Below, in pieces: positions 15,352 through 23,886 of a stretch of 64,000 nucleotides of DNA. The translations under genes and the position numbers were made by a program. The number at the start of each line of letters is the position of its first letter. Position 1 is the stretch's first letter. The DNA is from Danxiaibacter flavus (GTDB lineage Bacteria > Bacteroidota > Bacteroidia > Chitinophagales > Chitinophagaceae), in the NCBI RefSeq assembly GCF_041060425.1, contig NZ_JAULBC010000001.1, positions 434,001 through 498,000 of the forward strand, read 5' to 3'. The notes beneath the pieces are model-generated. The model made no database searches. It was not told the DNA's origin and worked only from the letters and a program-made list of their open reading frames with translations.

Positions 15352-15525
15352 GTAGGATGCTGTTTCACGCAACGAACGCAAAGAAGCGGCGGCGCGGAAG
15401 AGTTTTTCTAATTGACAATTCCTGCCCGACAGAAGTCATTCAGGCGGGGATAGTTGAAAATTGACAATGATTGCGGAGAAGGGGTAACTGCTTTCTAATT
15501 TAATTCTTTCTGCCGCTTTGCGATC

Positions 15526-15753
15526 TTGTGGCTTAGTGGCAAAAAAATCGCCGTGTTTCTTCGTGTCGCCGTGCCTCCGTGGTTCAAACCTTTGTGCTCC
15601 TTTGCGCCTTCGCGTCTTCGTGGCAAAAGCACCGCGGTGTTTCTTCGTGTCGCCTTGCCTCCGTGGTTCAAACCTTTGTGCCCCTTTGCGCTTTTGGGTC
15701 TTCGTGGCAAAATCACCGCCGTGTTTCGCCGTGCCGCCGAGCCTCCGTGGTTT
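15526..15753. repeat. 84-bp tandem repeat, about 2.7 copies
   Basis: The word CGTGTTTC...GTG recurs with starts at 15551, 15635 and 15719, an 84-bp period. Units contain TTCGTGTCGCC, GCCTCCGTGGTTCAAACC and CTTCGTGGCAAAA. Because 84 is a multiple of three, the array keeps frames open on both strands. This explains the long ORF extension upstream of the GH78 gene and two antisense ORFs, which I do not accept as genes. Confidence 0.85.
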
Positions 15754-15816
15754 TCCCTTCATTTGTCGGGAAAACAATTTATTTTAGCCGTTATCATTCC
15801 ACTAAACACACTAACG

Positions 15817-18189
15817 ATGCTTAAACGAATTGTGGTTGTGCTGCTTGCTATTATAAATACATGCTTAATAGCAAATGCGCAAAACCAAACCATCAATCCC
15901 AAATTGCTTTCCGGCCAATGGAATGCTCATTGGATCACCTGTCCCGATGTTCCCGCAAGAGCATATGGCGTTTACCATTTCAGAAAAACAATCAATTTAA
16001 CTACAAAGCCAGACAAATTTATCGTGCATGTATCTGCCGACAACCGTTACCGGCTTTTTGTTAACGGTACATCTGTTTGTTTTGGTCCGGCGCGGGGTGA
16101 TCTGTATAACTGGTTTTACGAAACAATTGACCTGGCTCCTTATTTACAGGCAGGAAAGAATACCATTGCCGCTCAGGTGTGGAACATGGCAGAGCATGCC
16201 GCGGTGGCACAGGTATCTAATCAGACAGCCTTTATGTTGCAGGGTGATGATAAGGCGCAGGAAACTATTAACACAGATAAAACATGGAAGGTTATTAAAG
16301 ATGATGCTTATGAACCCTGTTCGCTGGATAACGGTGCGCGGCTTTGGGCATACATGGTTATTGGCCCTGGTGATCATGTTAAAGCAAATGCTTATCCATG
16401 GGGCTGGGAGCAGGCTGGTTACAATGATGAGAGCTGGAAGAATGCAACAGGTATTGCTCAACCGGTTAATGCTGGCTATGGAACTGACAACATGTGGTCG
16501 CTCGCGCCCCGGACAATACCATTGATGGAAGAAACGCTTCAACGAATTCCATCCATTCGCAGGGTGACAGGCATGGACATACAAGTCACATCTCTCGACA
16601 GCGCACATCCGCTCACAATCCCGGCAAACAAAACAGTTAGCATTTTATTTGATCAGGGAGTCAATACAGTTGCTTATCCTGAGTTAGTGGTTAGCGGAGG
16701 CAAAGCAGCGGCTGTTAAGCTGACTTATGCTGAAGCCATGTTTAAAGATCGAAAGAAGGGAAATCGCAATGATATTGATGGTCGTGAGATAATGGGCAAC
16801 TATGATATTTTTGAGCCTGATGGCGGAGAAAAGAGATTGTTCCGGCCGCTATGGTTCCGGACATTCAGATACCTGCAACTAGATATCACGACTGGAGATC
16901 AGCCGCTGGTAATTAACGACTTTTACGGAAAATATACCGGCTATCCTTTCGAGCAAAAAGCAGTTTTTAAAAGTAACGATGCTTCACTACAGGATATCTG
17001 GAATGTAGGATGGCGCACTGCTAGATTGTGTGCCGGTGAAAATTATTTTGATTGCCCTTATTATGAGCAGCTCCAGTACGAAGGTGACACACGTATTCAG
17101 TCATTAATATCGTTGTATGTAACAGGTGATGATCGTTTGATGCGCAAAGCTATCAACGACTTTTATAAGTCGAGAGTGCCGGAAGGATTAACGCAAGGCC
17201 GTTACCCGAGCAATCGTCTCCAGGTAATTCCGCCATTTTCATTGTATTGGGTGAGTATGCTGTATGATTACTGGATGCACAGGCAGGATGAGGCTTTTCT
17301 GCAACAATATTTAATGGCAGCGGCAGGCGTGTTGGATTGGTACGAAAAAAATATCGACAAGAGCAAAAACATGCTTGGTCCAATGAAATGGTGGGGCTTT
17401 GTTGATTGGAATACTAAATTTCCAAACGGCGTTCCCGATGGAGCAACAGATGGTAATAGTTCAGTGATCACTTTACAATATGTATACACCTTGCAGCAGG
17501 CGGCTGCGCTGTTTGCACATTTTGGTAAACAAAATGAAGCCGCGCATTATGAAGCTTTGGCAAAACAATTGTCCAAAGGCACCTATTTGCAATGTTTCGA
17601 TAAATCAAAAGGCTTGATGGCCAATACTCCGGCGAAAGGGTCTTTCAGTCAACATGCAAGTATTCTGGCTGTCCTTACGCAATGTGTTGAGAAAAATGAA
17701 ATGCAGCCTGTAATGAAAAAAATACTTTCGGATAATTCCCTCAGCCAGGCAACCTTCTACTATCGTTTTTATTTAACGCTCGCTTTAAAAAAAGCAGGCA
17801 TGGCTGATATGTATTACAGCCAGCTAAAACCCTGGCGTGACATGCTCGCGATGGGATTAACAACTTTTGCTGAAAATCCTGAACCAACACGTTCTGACTG
17901 CCACGCGTGGAGTTCAAGTCCCAATTATGATTTCCTGGCAACTATCTGTGGCATTATGCCGGAAAGCGCCGGCTTTAAAACCATCAGAATTGAACCGCAT
18001 CCCGGCGAGCTAAAGGAAATCTATGGCAGTATGCCTCATCCTTCCGGCTCAGTTGAAGTATCCTTACAACGTAAGGGCGAAAATGGTTTACAGGGAACTG
18101 TTACATTGCCTGCCGGAACTTCCGGCAAGTTTGTATGGAACAATAAGGAGGTTGCTCTAAAAAGCGGCAAACAACAGATTGAATTTTAG
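15817..18189 (+). CDS. Alpha-L-rhamnosidase, GH78 family
   Basis: 790 residues from the ATG giving MLKRIVVVLLA, which supplies a clean signal peptide ending near ANAQ; the frame continues upstream only through tandem repeats. The N-terminal half has beta-sandwich domains (ADNRYRLFVNGT, then FGPARGDLYNW). The (alpha/alpha)6 barrel starts near residue 390 and carries DCPYYEQLQYEGDTRIQS (D412 onward), a close match to the GH78 signature. A C-terminal beta domain holds IRIEPHPG and FVWNNKEV. It is predicted to be periplasmic or secreted and to remove terminal alpha-L-rhamnose. The L-rhamnose uptake and catabolic genes begin 349 bp downstream. Confidence 0.9.
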   Translation: MLKRIVVVLLAIINTCLIANAQNQTINPKLLSGQWNAHWITCPDVPARAYGVYHFRKTINLTTKPDKFIVHVSADNRYRLFVNGTSVCFGPARGDLYNWFYETIDLAPYLQAGKNTIAAQVWNMAEHAAVAQVSNQTAFMLQGDDKAQETINTDKTWKVIKDDAYEPCSLDNGARLWAYMVIGPGDHVKANAYPWGWEQAGYNDESWKNATGIAQPVNAGYGTDNMWSLAPRTIPLMEETLQRIPSIRRVTGMDIQVTSLDSAHPLTIPANKTVSILFDQGVNTVAYPELVVSGGKAAAVKLTYAEAMFKDRKKGNRNDIDGREIMGNYDIFEPDGGEKRLFRPLWFRTFRYLQLDITTGDQPLVINDFYGKYTGYPFEQKAVFKSNDASLQDIWNVGWRTARLCAGENYFDCPYYEQLQYEGDTRIQSLISLYVTGDDRLMRKAINDFYKSRVPEGLTQGRYPSNRLQVIPPFSLYWVSMLYDYWMHRQDEAFLQQYLMAAAGVLDWYEKNIDKSKNMLGPMKWWGFVDWNTKFPNGVPDGATDGNSSVITLQYVYTLQQAAALFAHFGKQNEAAHYEALAKQLSKGTYLQCFDKSKGLMANTPAKGSFSQHASILAVLTQCVEKNEMQPVMKKILSDNSLSQATFYYRFYLTLALKKAGMADMYYSQLKPWRDMLAMGLTTFAENPEPTRSDCHAWSSSPNYDFLATICGIMPESAGFKTIRIEPHPGELKEIYGSMPHPSGSVEVSLQRKGENGLQGTVTLPAGTSGKFVWNNKEVALKSGKQQIEF

Positions 18190-18436
18190 AAAATGCGAAG
18201 CTGGGGAAGATCCACATTTAGATAGCAATTTGTCCGGGAACCCGGATCAACTCTCTGTGTAGTGACTTCTTCGTGAAACGCTGTGTAACTGTATTTACTT
18301 TAACAATTTGGATGTAACAATGATTGTTTAAGGGAAGATGGCAATTCGATTATCAGAAAAAGACGCTAAAAGGATTAAGCATTCCCTCTTCAACAACCGG
18401 ACTTTAACGAGGGGCATTTAGTACGCTGTTTCATTG

Positions 18437-18464
18437 CTGTAAGTGTTACATCTTTACCTTACAG
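18437..18464. promoter_or_regulatory. Possible operator dyad upstream of rhaT
   Basis: CTGTAAG (18437-18443) and CTTACAG (18458-18464) form an inverted pair with a 14-bp spacer, about 75 bp before the rhaT ATG. Nearby words CAGTACAGGACAG and TACAGTACT share part of the half-site. The gap 18190-18538 otherwise holds a 'ctctgtgtag' type repeat at 18251-18295. Whether a rhamnose regulator binds is a guess. Confidence 0.3.
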
Positions 18465-18538
18465 TACAGGACAGTTATACAGTACTCAGCCTCTATTTTC
18501 GTAAAATAGCATTGCTAAGTAGAAAATTCTAACGAATC

Positions 18539-19594
18539 ATGCAGGTCATATTAGGCGTTATTTTTCATTTTATTGGTGGGTTTGCGTCAGGTAGTTTTTA
18601 CATGCCGTATAAAAAAGTAAAAGGCTGGGCCTGGGAAAGCTACTGGATCCTTGGTGGTTTATTTTCCTGGCTTATAGTGCCTCCGTTAGCAGCATGGCTT
18701 ACAATTCCCGGATTTTCAGAAATAATTAAAAGCACGCCTTCGTCTGTGCTGGCATACACTTATTTTTTTGGCGTATTGTGGGGCGTAGGCGGACTTACCT
18801 ATGGGTTAGGCGTACGTTATTTGGGTATGTCGCTTGGTAATTCCATCGTGCTGGGCTTTTGTTCCGCCTTTGGTTCTTTAATTCCCTCCATCTATTATAA
18901 CTTTTTTCCTGCCGAAGGTAAAACCACTTTTACCGAAATGCTCAATACCTATTGGGGACGCTGGGTGCTTGCGGGTGTTGTGGTTTGTCTGTTAGGAATT
19001 TATGTTTGTGGTAGGGCGGGTATGCTAAAAGAAAGAGAATTACCCGAGGAGGAGAAAAAGAAAAGCATAAAAGAATTTAACCTTACCAAAGGTTTAATTG
19101 TGGCCATCATTTCCGGTATTTTAAGCGCTTGTTTTAATTTTGGCATTGAAGCGGGCAAATCCATGGCCAACGTAGCAGTTGAGAAAGGCATGAATCCGTT
19201 ATATCAGAACAATGTTATTTATGTGGTGCTTTTGTGGGGCGGATTAACTACCAATTTTATCTGGTGCATTATGCTGAATGCCCGCAATAAAACATTTAAA
19301 GATTATACAGACGAACGTACTCCTTTGCTCAAAAACTATATTTTTTCTGCGCTTGCAGGTACTACATGGTTTTTACAGTTTTTCTTTTATGGCATGGGTG
19401 AAAGCAAACTTGGTAACGGAGCGAGTTCCTGGATTCTTCACATGGCATTCATCATCCTTATTGCCAACTTTTGGGGACTGGCACTAAAAGAATGGAAAGG
19501 CGTAAGTTCAAAAACAAGGAATACAATAATTACAGGCATCGCAATTATCATGTTATCCGTACTTATTGTGGGCTATGGCAATTCAATCAAATAA
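18539..19594 (+). CDS. rhaT: L-rhamnose/H+ symporter RhaT
   Basis: 351 residues with about ten hydrophobic segments, the size and topology of RhaT inner-membrane proteins (DMT-related). The N-terminus (MQVILGVIFHFIGGFASGSF) and the next segments (YMPYKKVKGWAWESYW, then a GLFSWLIVPP motif) are family-typical, as are YGLGVRYLGMSLGNS and FYGMGESKLG. It imports L-rhamnose with protons. It starts the one-directional rhamnose gene set; the RhaEW gene follows after 21 bp. Confidence 0.95.
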   Translation: MQVILGVIFHFIGGFASGSFYMPYKKVKGWAWESYWILGGLFSWLIVPPLAAWLTIPGFSEIIKSTPSSVLAYTYFFGVLWGVGGLTYGLGVRYLGMSLGNSIVLGFCSAFGSLIPSIYYNFFPAEGKTTFTEMLNTYWGRWVLAGVVVCLLGIYVCGRAGMLKERELPEEEKKKSIKEFNLTKGLIVAIISGILSACFNFGIEAGKSMANVAVEKGMNPLYQNNVIYVVLLWGGLTTNFIWCIMLNARNKTFKDYTDERTPLLKNYIFSALAGTTWFLQFFFYGMGESKLGNGASSWILHMAFIILIANFWGLALKEWKGVSSKTRNTIITGIAIIMLSVLIVGYGNSIK

Positions 19595-19615
19595 TTTATT
19601 TAAACAAACAAGAAT

Positions 19616-21736
19616 ATGGAATCATTAACAACCCGTTTTAAGCATGTAAGCTATTTGTGGGACGAGGCGAAAGCTGCTGAGCTGGAGGGCGATGAAGTAG
19701 CACTGCTGATCTACCGTTCCAATCTGCTGGGGGCCGATTTGCGTTTAACAAATTATGGAGGAGGTAACACTTCCTGCAAGGCAATGGCGAAAGACCCCTT
19801 AACAGGAAAGGAAACGGAAGTAATGTGGGTGAAAGGTTCCGGAGGTGATCTCGGTACATTGAAACGGAGCGGGCTTGCAGCGTTGTATGTAGACCGTTTG
19901 CGCAGTCTTACCAATGTATACCGCGGAATAGAGCATGAGGATGAAATGGTGGAGTTGTTTAACCATTGCATCTTTGACCTGGCTTCCAAGGCTCCTTCTA
20001 TCGATACTCCTTTGCATGGTTTCCTTCCTTTTAAACATATAGATCATTTACATCCGGACGCTGCTATTGCCATAGCGGCTGCGAAAGACGGTAAACGCAT
20101 TACGCAGGAACTGTTTAACGGAACGATTGGTTGGGTTGAATGGCAACGTCCGGGTTTTGATCTTGGCTTAAAGCTGAAGGAATGTTTGGATAATAATCCT
20201 GGTATTCGTGGAATTATGCTCGGTTCGCACGGTTTGTTTACGTGGGGCGACACGGCATATGAAAGCTACATGAATACGCTGGAAGTAATTGAGCGTTGTG
20301 CGGAATACCTGGAAGAAAATATCAAAAATAACGGGCAGGTATTTGGCGGTGCAAAAATAAAATCATTGCCTGCAGAAGAACGCCTGAAAAAGGCTGCTGT
20401 TCTTGCGCCGGTGCTGAGAGGTTATTGCTCATCCTACACAAGAATGATCGGGCATTTTACTGATGATGAAAGGGTGCTTGAGTTCATCAACTCAAATGAT
20501 CTTGACAGGTTGGCGCCAATGGGTACAAGTTGCCCGGATCACTTTCTTCGTACAAAGATCAGTCCGTTGGTATTGAACCTTTCTGTTGATGAAGATGTAA
20601 GTGATGTAAAGGCCGTACAGCAAAAGATCGCGCCTTTGTTTGATGCATACCGGAAAATGTACACTGAGTATTATGAGGCATGCAAGCATAGCAATAGTCC
20701 GGCAATACGTGATACAAATCCTGTGGTGATATTATATCCGGGGGTGGGTATGTTCACTTTCTCAAAAGATAAACAGACCGCGCGCGTTGCAGCAGAATTC
20801 TACATAAATGCCATCAACGTTATGAAGGGTGCGGAAGCAGTTTCCGTGTATACTTCGTTACCAAGGCAGGAAGCATTTAATATAGAATACTGGCTGTTGG
20901 AAGAAGCTAAATTGCAACGTATGCCGAAGCCAAAAGCACTTTCGGGACGAATTGCTTTAATTACCGGTAGCGCTGGTGGAATAGGTAAAGCGATCGCCAA
21001 AAAGTTCGCCGGTGAAGGTGCCTGTGTTGTAATTAATGACAATGATGAGAACAGGTTGGAAGAAGCGAAAGCTGAATTTACCAAACAATATGGAAAGGAT
21101 GTGTTTGATGCTGATCTGTTGGATGTGACAAACGCACAAACTATCCATAAAACATTTGAAACTGCAGCTTTGAAGTTTGGCGGTATTGATATTGTTGTCA
21201 ATTGCGCAGGACTATCCATTTCAAAACCGCTTGAAGAGCATACTGAAAAAGACTGGGATCTGCTGTATGATGTTCTGGTGAAAGGTCAGTTCCTGGTTAC
21301 TCAGGCCGGCGTTGAAATAATGCGTAAACAGGGAACAGGTGGTGATGTATTGAATATTGTAAGTAAGAACGCACTTGTGAGCGGACCAAACAATGCAGGT
21401 TATGGTTCCGCAAAAGCGGCGCAGCTCCACCTGAGCCGTTTAAATGCAGCGGAACTGGGAAAAGATCAGATTCGTGTGAATACCGTCAATCCGGATGCAG
21501 TTATATCCGACAGTAAGATCTGGGCTGGTGCATGGGCTGAGGGCCGTGCAAAAGCTTATGGCGTTACAGTGGAAGAGCTGCCTGCTTATTATGCAAAACG
21601 CACGCTTTTAAATGAGATTATTCTGCCTGAGGATATTGCAAATGCATGCTTTGTCTTTGTTGGAGGCTTGCTGGATAAATCAACAGGCAATGTATTGAAC
21701 GTTGACGGCGGTGTTGCAATGGCATTCCTACGATAA
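19616..21736 (+). CDS. Bifunctional rhamnulose-1-phosphate aldolase / L-lactaldehyde dehydrogenase (RhaEW type)
   Basis: 706 residues. The N-terminal ~430 form a class II aldolase domain with NYGGGNTSCK, a HGFLPFKHIDHLHPD zinc-site stretch and GSHGLFTWGD. The C-terminal ~260 form a short-chain dehydrogenase: TGSAGGIGKAIA cofactor loop, VNCAG, and the YGSAK catalytic Tyr-x-x-x-Lys. Known members split L-rhamnulose-1-P into DHAP and L-lactaldehyde and oxidise the latter to L-lactate. The presence of LutABC downstream fits lactate as the product. Length and domain order match known fusions. Confidence 0.93.
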   Translation: MESLTTRFKHVSYLWDEAKAAELEGDEVALLIYRSNLLGADLRLTNYGGGNTSCKAMAKDPLTGKETEVMWVKGSGGDLGTLKRSGLAALYVDRLRSLTNVYRGIEHEDEMVELFNHCIFDLASKAPSIDTPLHGFLPFKHIDHLHPDAAIAIAAAKDGKRITQELFNGTIGWVEWQRPGFDLGLKLKECLDNNPGIRGIMLGSHGLFTWGDTAYESYMNTLEVIERCAEYLEENIKNNGQVFGGAKIKSLPAEERLKKAAVLAPVLRGYCSSYTRMIGHFTDDERVLEFINSNDLDRLAPMGTSCPDHFLRTKISPLVLNLSVDEDVSDVKAVQQKIAPLFDAYRKMYTEYYEACKHSNSPAIRDTNPVVILYPGVGMFTFSKDKQTARVAAEFYINAINVMKGAEAVSVYTSLPRQEAFNIEYWLLEEAKLQRMPKPKALSGRIALITGSAGGIGKAIAKKFAGEGACVVINDNDENRLEEAKAEFTKQYGKDVFDADLLDVTNAQTIHKTFETAALKFGGIDIVVNCAGLSISKPLEEHTEKDWDLLYDVLVKGQFLVTQAGVEIMRKQGTGGDVLNIVSKNALVSGPNNAGYGSAKAAQLHLSRLNAAELGKDQIRVNTVNPDAVISDSKIWAGAWAEGRAKAYGVTVEELPAYYAKRTLLNEIILPEDIANACFVFVGGLLDKSTGNVLNVDGGVAMAFLR

Positions 21737-21761
21737 CTGACCGGGGTGAAAAACCGGATCG

Positions 21762-21799
21762 GGCGATTTTGATTTTTGACTATTGAATTTTGACTTTCT
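21762..21799 (+). repeat. TTTTGAC-type leader upstream of rhaM
   Basis: Two to three copies of a TTTTGACT/TTTTGATT word run up to the rhaM ATG. A close relative (TTGACTTTTGAATTTTGACT) precedes the RhaB-type gene at 23860-23886. Similar words lie upstream of the esterase at 33827-33850. Confidence 0.5.
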
Positions 21800-22114
21800 A
21801 TGTCTCGCATCGCAATGAAAATGCAATTGTTCAAAGGCTTTGAAGAAGAGTATAAAAGAAGACATACAGCCATTTGGCCCGAGTTGAAAGCGCTTCTGAA
21901 GGAAAGGGGTATTTCTCAATACTCCATTTGGCTGGATGAAGAAACGCTCACTTTGTTTGCTTGTTTTTATTCTGAAGATCCGGAATTACTGGATGATCTT
22001 CCCGAGCATGAAGTGATGAAGAAATGGTGGACATACATGAAGGATATCATGGCGACAAATGCCGATGAGTCGCCGGTATCGGTTCCTTTAAAAGAAGTTT
22101 TTTATCTTGAGTAG
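21800..22114 (+). CDS. rhaM: L-rhamnose mutarotase RhaM
   Basis: 104 residues, the normal length. It interconverts alpha and beta anomers of L-rhamnose in the cytosol. Y18 and H22 (EEYKRRHTAIWPE) match the catalytic Tyr/His of the family. ISQYSIWLDEE, LFACF and the MKKWWTYM motif are conserved. The start is the ATG followed by SRIAMKM. It is in line with rhaT-rhaEW upstream and rhaI downstream, but is separated from rhaI by a strong palindrome. Confidence 0.95.
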   Translation: MSRIAMKMQLFKGFEEEYKRRHTAIWPELKALLKERGISQYSIWLDEETLTLFACFYSEDPELLDDLPEHEVMKKWWTYMKDIMATNADESPVSVPLKEVFYLE

Positions 22115-22116
22115 CG

Positions 22117-22167
22117 GTATTCACTATGTGTCCTACACTTTAAAAGTGTAGGACACATAGTGAATAC
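22117..22167. repeat. Perfect 51-bp palindrome between rhaM and rhaI
   Basis: Arms of 25 bp (22117-22141 and 22143-22167) are exact reverse complements around one central base; the core is CCTACACTTTAAAAGTGTAG. A weaker related copy (CTACACTTTAGAAGCGTAGG) follows at about 22184-22205. There is no T-tract, so it is not a classical terminator. It may be a mobile palindrome, an RNA-processing hairpin or an operator. Confidence 0.9.
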
Positions 22168-22254
22168 ACACGGCCAATAACTCTCTACACTTTAGAAGCG
22201 TAGGACACATTTTGGTGAGACCTCTCACTTCTCGCAACACAAAAACGCATTGCC

Positions 22255-23529
22255 ATGTTTTTAGAAAAATATTCGATTGAAAAGCATAATGAAGTTTCGC
22301 TGAAAGATCATCAGCGCCGGTTTTCATTCATCTCTTCCGAGGTTTCCAATACAGAAAATATTCTTAAGAAATTAATAGATTTCCAGGTAGCCATTCCAAG
22401 CTGGGCATTGGGGACCGGCGGAACAAGATTTGCGCGCTTCGCCGGGGGTGGCGAGCCGCGCAGCCTGGAAGAAAAAATAGAAGATATAGGATTGTTGCAT
22501 GCATTGAACCGTTCCAGCGGAGCTATTTCTTTGCATATTCCCTGGGATATTCCTTCAAACGCTTCACATATCAAAGCATTGGCGGCGCAGAATGGCTTGC
22601 GATTTGATGCCATGAATTCCAATACGTTCCAGGATCAGCCGGACCAGGAACTGAGTTATAAGTTTGGTTCCATGCAGCACGTGAATAAAGAGGTGCGTAA
22701 GCAAGCCATCGATCACAATATAGAAGTAATTAAATATGGCATAGAGCTTGGCTCAGAATCCTTGACCGTTTGGTTGTCTGATGGATCATGTTTTCCTGGT
22801 CAGCTGAATTTTAGAAAAGCATTTCAAAATACGCTGGAAAGCTTGCAGGAAGTTTATGCGGCTTTACCTGAGAGTTGGAAAATGTTTGTTGAATACAAAG
22901 CATTCGAGCCCAATTTTTATTCAACAACAGTAGGCGATTGGGGGCAATCTCTATTGTATGCAACTAAGCTTGGTCCAAAAGCATATACACTGGTTGATCT
23001 TGGTCATCATCTTCCCAATGCCAACATAGAACAGATTGTTGCTTTATTGTTGATGGAGCAAAAGCTCGGTGGTTTTCATTTTAATGATTCGAAATATGGA
23101 GATGATGATCTGACTGTTGGCAGCATAAAGCCCTATCAGTTATTCCTGATCTTCAATGAACTGGTGGAGGGAATGGATGCCCGCGGAATGAATCACGCAA
23201 CAGATTTAGGTTGGATGATCGATGCTTCGCACAACGTAAAAGATCCTTTGGAAGATCTGTTGCAATCAGTAGAAGCAATCATGATCACTTACGCGCAGGC
23301 ATTACTGGTAGATAGAAAAAAACTAGTAGCCGCACAACAGGAAAATGATGTGGTTACAGCACAGGAAATATTACAGCAGGCATTCAGAACAGATGTTCGC
23401 GCGTTGGTTGCAGAGGCTCGCCTACGCTCAGGTGGTGCATTACATCCGCTGGCTGTATTTCGCGGTGAAAAAATAAGAGAACAATTGATCAAGGCGAGAG
23501 GCGCGAAGACGGTTGCGACAGGACTGTAA
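22255..23529 (+). CDS. rhaI: L-rhamnose isomerase (Pseudomonas-type)
   Basis: 424 residues. It converts L-rhamnose to L-rhamnulose. It belongs to the RhaI type known from Pseudomonas stutzeri, not the E. coli RhaA type. Metal-ligand candidates are E213 (FVEYK), D248 (LVDLGHH), H275 (GFHFNDSKYGDDD) and D323 (MIDASHN), with D283-D285 nearby; their spacing matches the P. stutzeri enzyme. HIPWD (94-98) is also conserved. It starts at the ATG 88 bp past the palindrome. It is predicted to be cytosolic. Confidence 0.94.
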   Translation: MFLEKYSIEKHNEVSLKDHQRRFSFISSEVSNTENILKKLIDFQVAIPSWALGTGGTRFARFAGGGEPRSLEEKIEDIGLLHALNRSSGAISLHIPWDIPSNASHIKALAAQNGLRFDAMNSNTFQDQPDQELSYKFGSMQHVNKEVRKQAIDHNIEVIKYGIELGSESLTVWLSDGSCFPGQLNFRKAFQNTLESLQEVYAALPESWKMFVEYKAFEPNFYSTTVGDWGQSLLYATKLGPKAYTLVDLGHHLPNANIEQIVALLLMEQKLGGFHFNDSKYGDDDLTVGSIKPYQLFLIFNELVEGMDARGMNHATDLGWMIDASHNVKDPLEDLLQSVEAIMITYAQALLVDRKKLVAAQQENDVVTAQEILQQAFRTDVRALVAEARLRSGGALHPLAVFRGEKIREQLIKARGAKTVATGL

Positions 23530-23680
23530 ATGTGCGAATGTGCAAATGTGTAAATGTGCGAATATGCAAATGTGCGAATAATTGACAATTGAAAATTGAT
23601 AATTGAAAATGAGGGGAGCGAATGGGAGATGTGAGAATATGCAAATGTGCAAATGTGCGAATATGCAAATGTGCAGATGC
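23526..23680. repeat. (TGTGCRAA) oligomer arrays after rhaI
   Basis: About 50 bp of degenerate 8-nt units (tgtgcgaatgtgcaaatg and variants) starts within a few bases of the rhaI stop. A TTGACAATTGAAAATTGATA type word and a second array at 23630-23675 follow. The same unit forms arrays at 42093-42222 and, complemented, at 42363-42423. The units are too short and uneven for CRISPR. Confidence 0.75.
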
Positions 23681-23714
23681 ATTAGAAGTCGCATGTGAAT
23701 AGTAGGCGTGGTGA

Positions 23715-23777
23715 AAATTGGGTACTTCGTACCCGCCTGAACCGATTCATACGGGCAGGCTTCGTAAATCGTACTTG
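23715..23777. repeat. 63-bp dispersed repeat, plus-orientation copy
   Basis: Differs from the reverse complement of 6123-6185 at one base. It contains GGGTACTTCGTACCC and is followed at 23820-23862 by three GTACTTC heptamers. GTACTTCGTACTTCGTAAC also occurs before the GntR-type regulator gene at 40968-40988. Confidence 0.85.
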
Positions 23778-23886
23778 TTCTTGCTTTTCAACGTTGACTT
23801 GTCTAGTGAGCCTGGTTAAAATTGAGTACTTCGTACTTCGTACTTCGTAAATCGTACTTTGTTTGACTTTTGAATTTTGACTTATA

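Noticed and set aside
15526..15816. 97-residue N-terminal extension of the GH78 ORF
   Set aside because: It is a read-through of the 84-bp tandem repeat; the ATG at 15817 gives a proper signal peptide.
16028..16608. Long ORFs in other frames of the GH78 gene (16028-16525 plus, 16144-16608 minus)
   Set aside because: They overlap a well-supported coding sequence and have biased, motif-free composition.
23526..23680. Possible CRISPR array
   Set aside because: Units are 8 nt, degenerate, and have no spacers; no cas genes in the window. The same holds for 26407-26548, 38937-39066 and 42093-42222.
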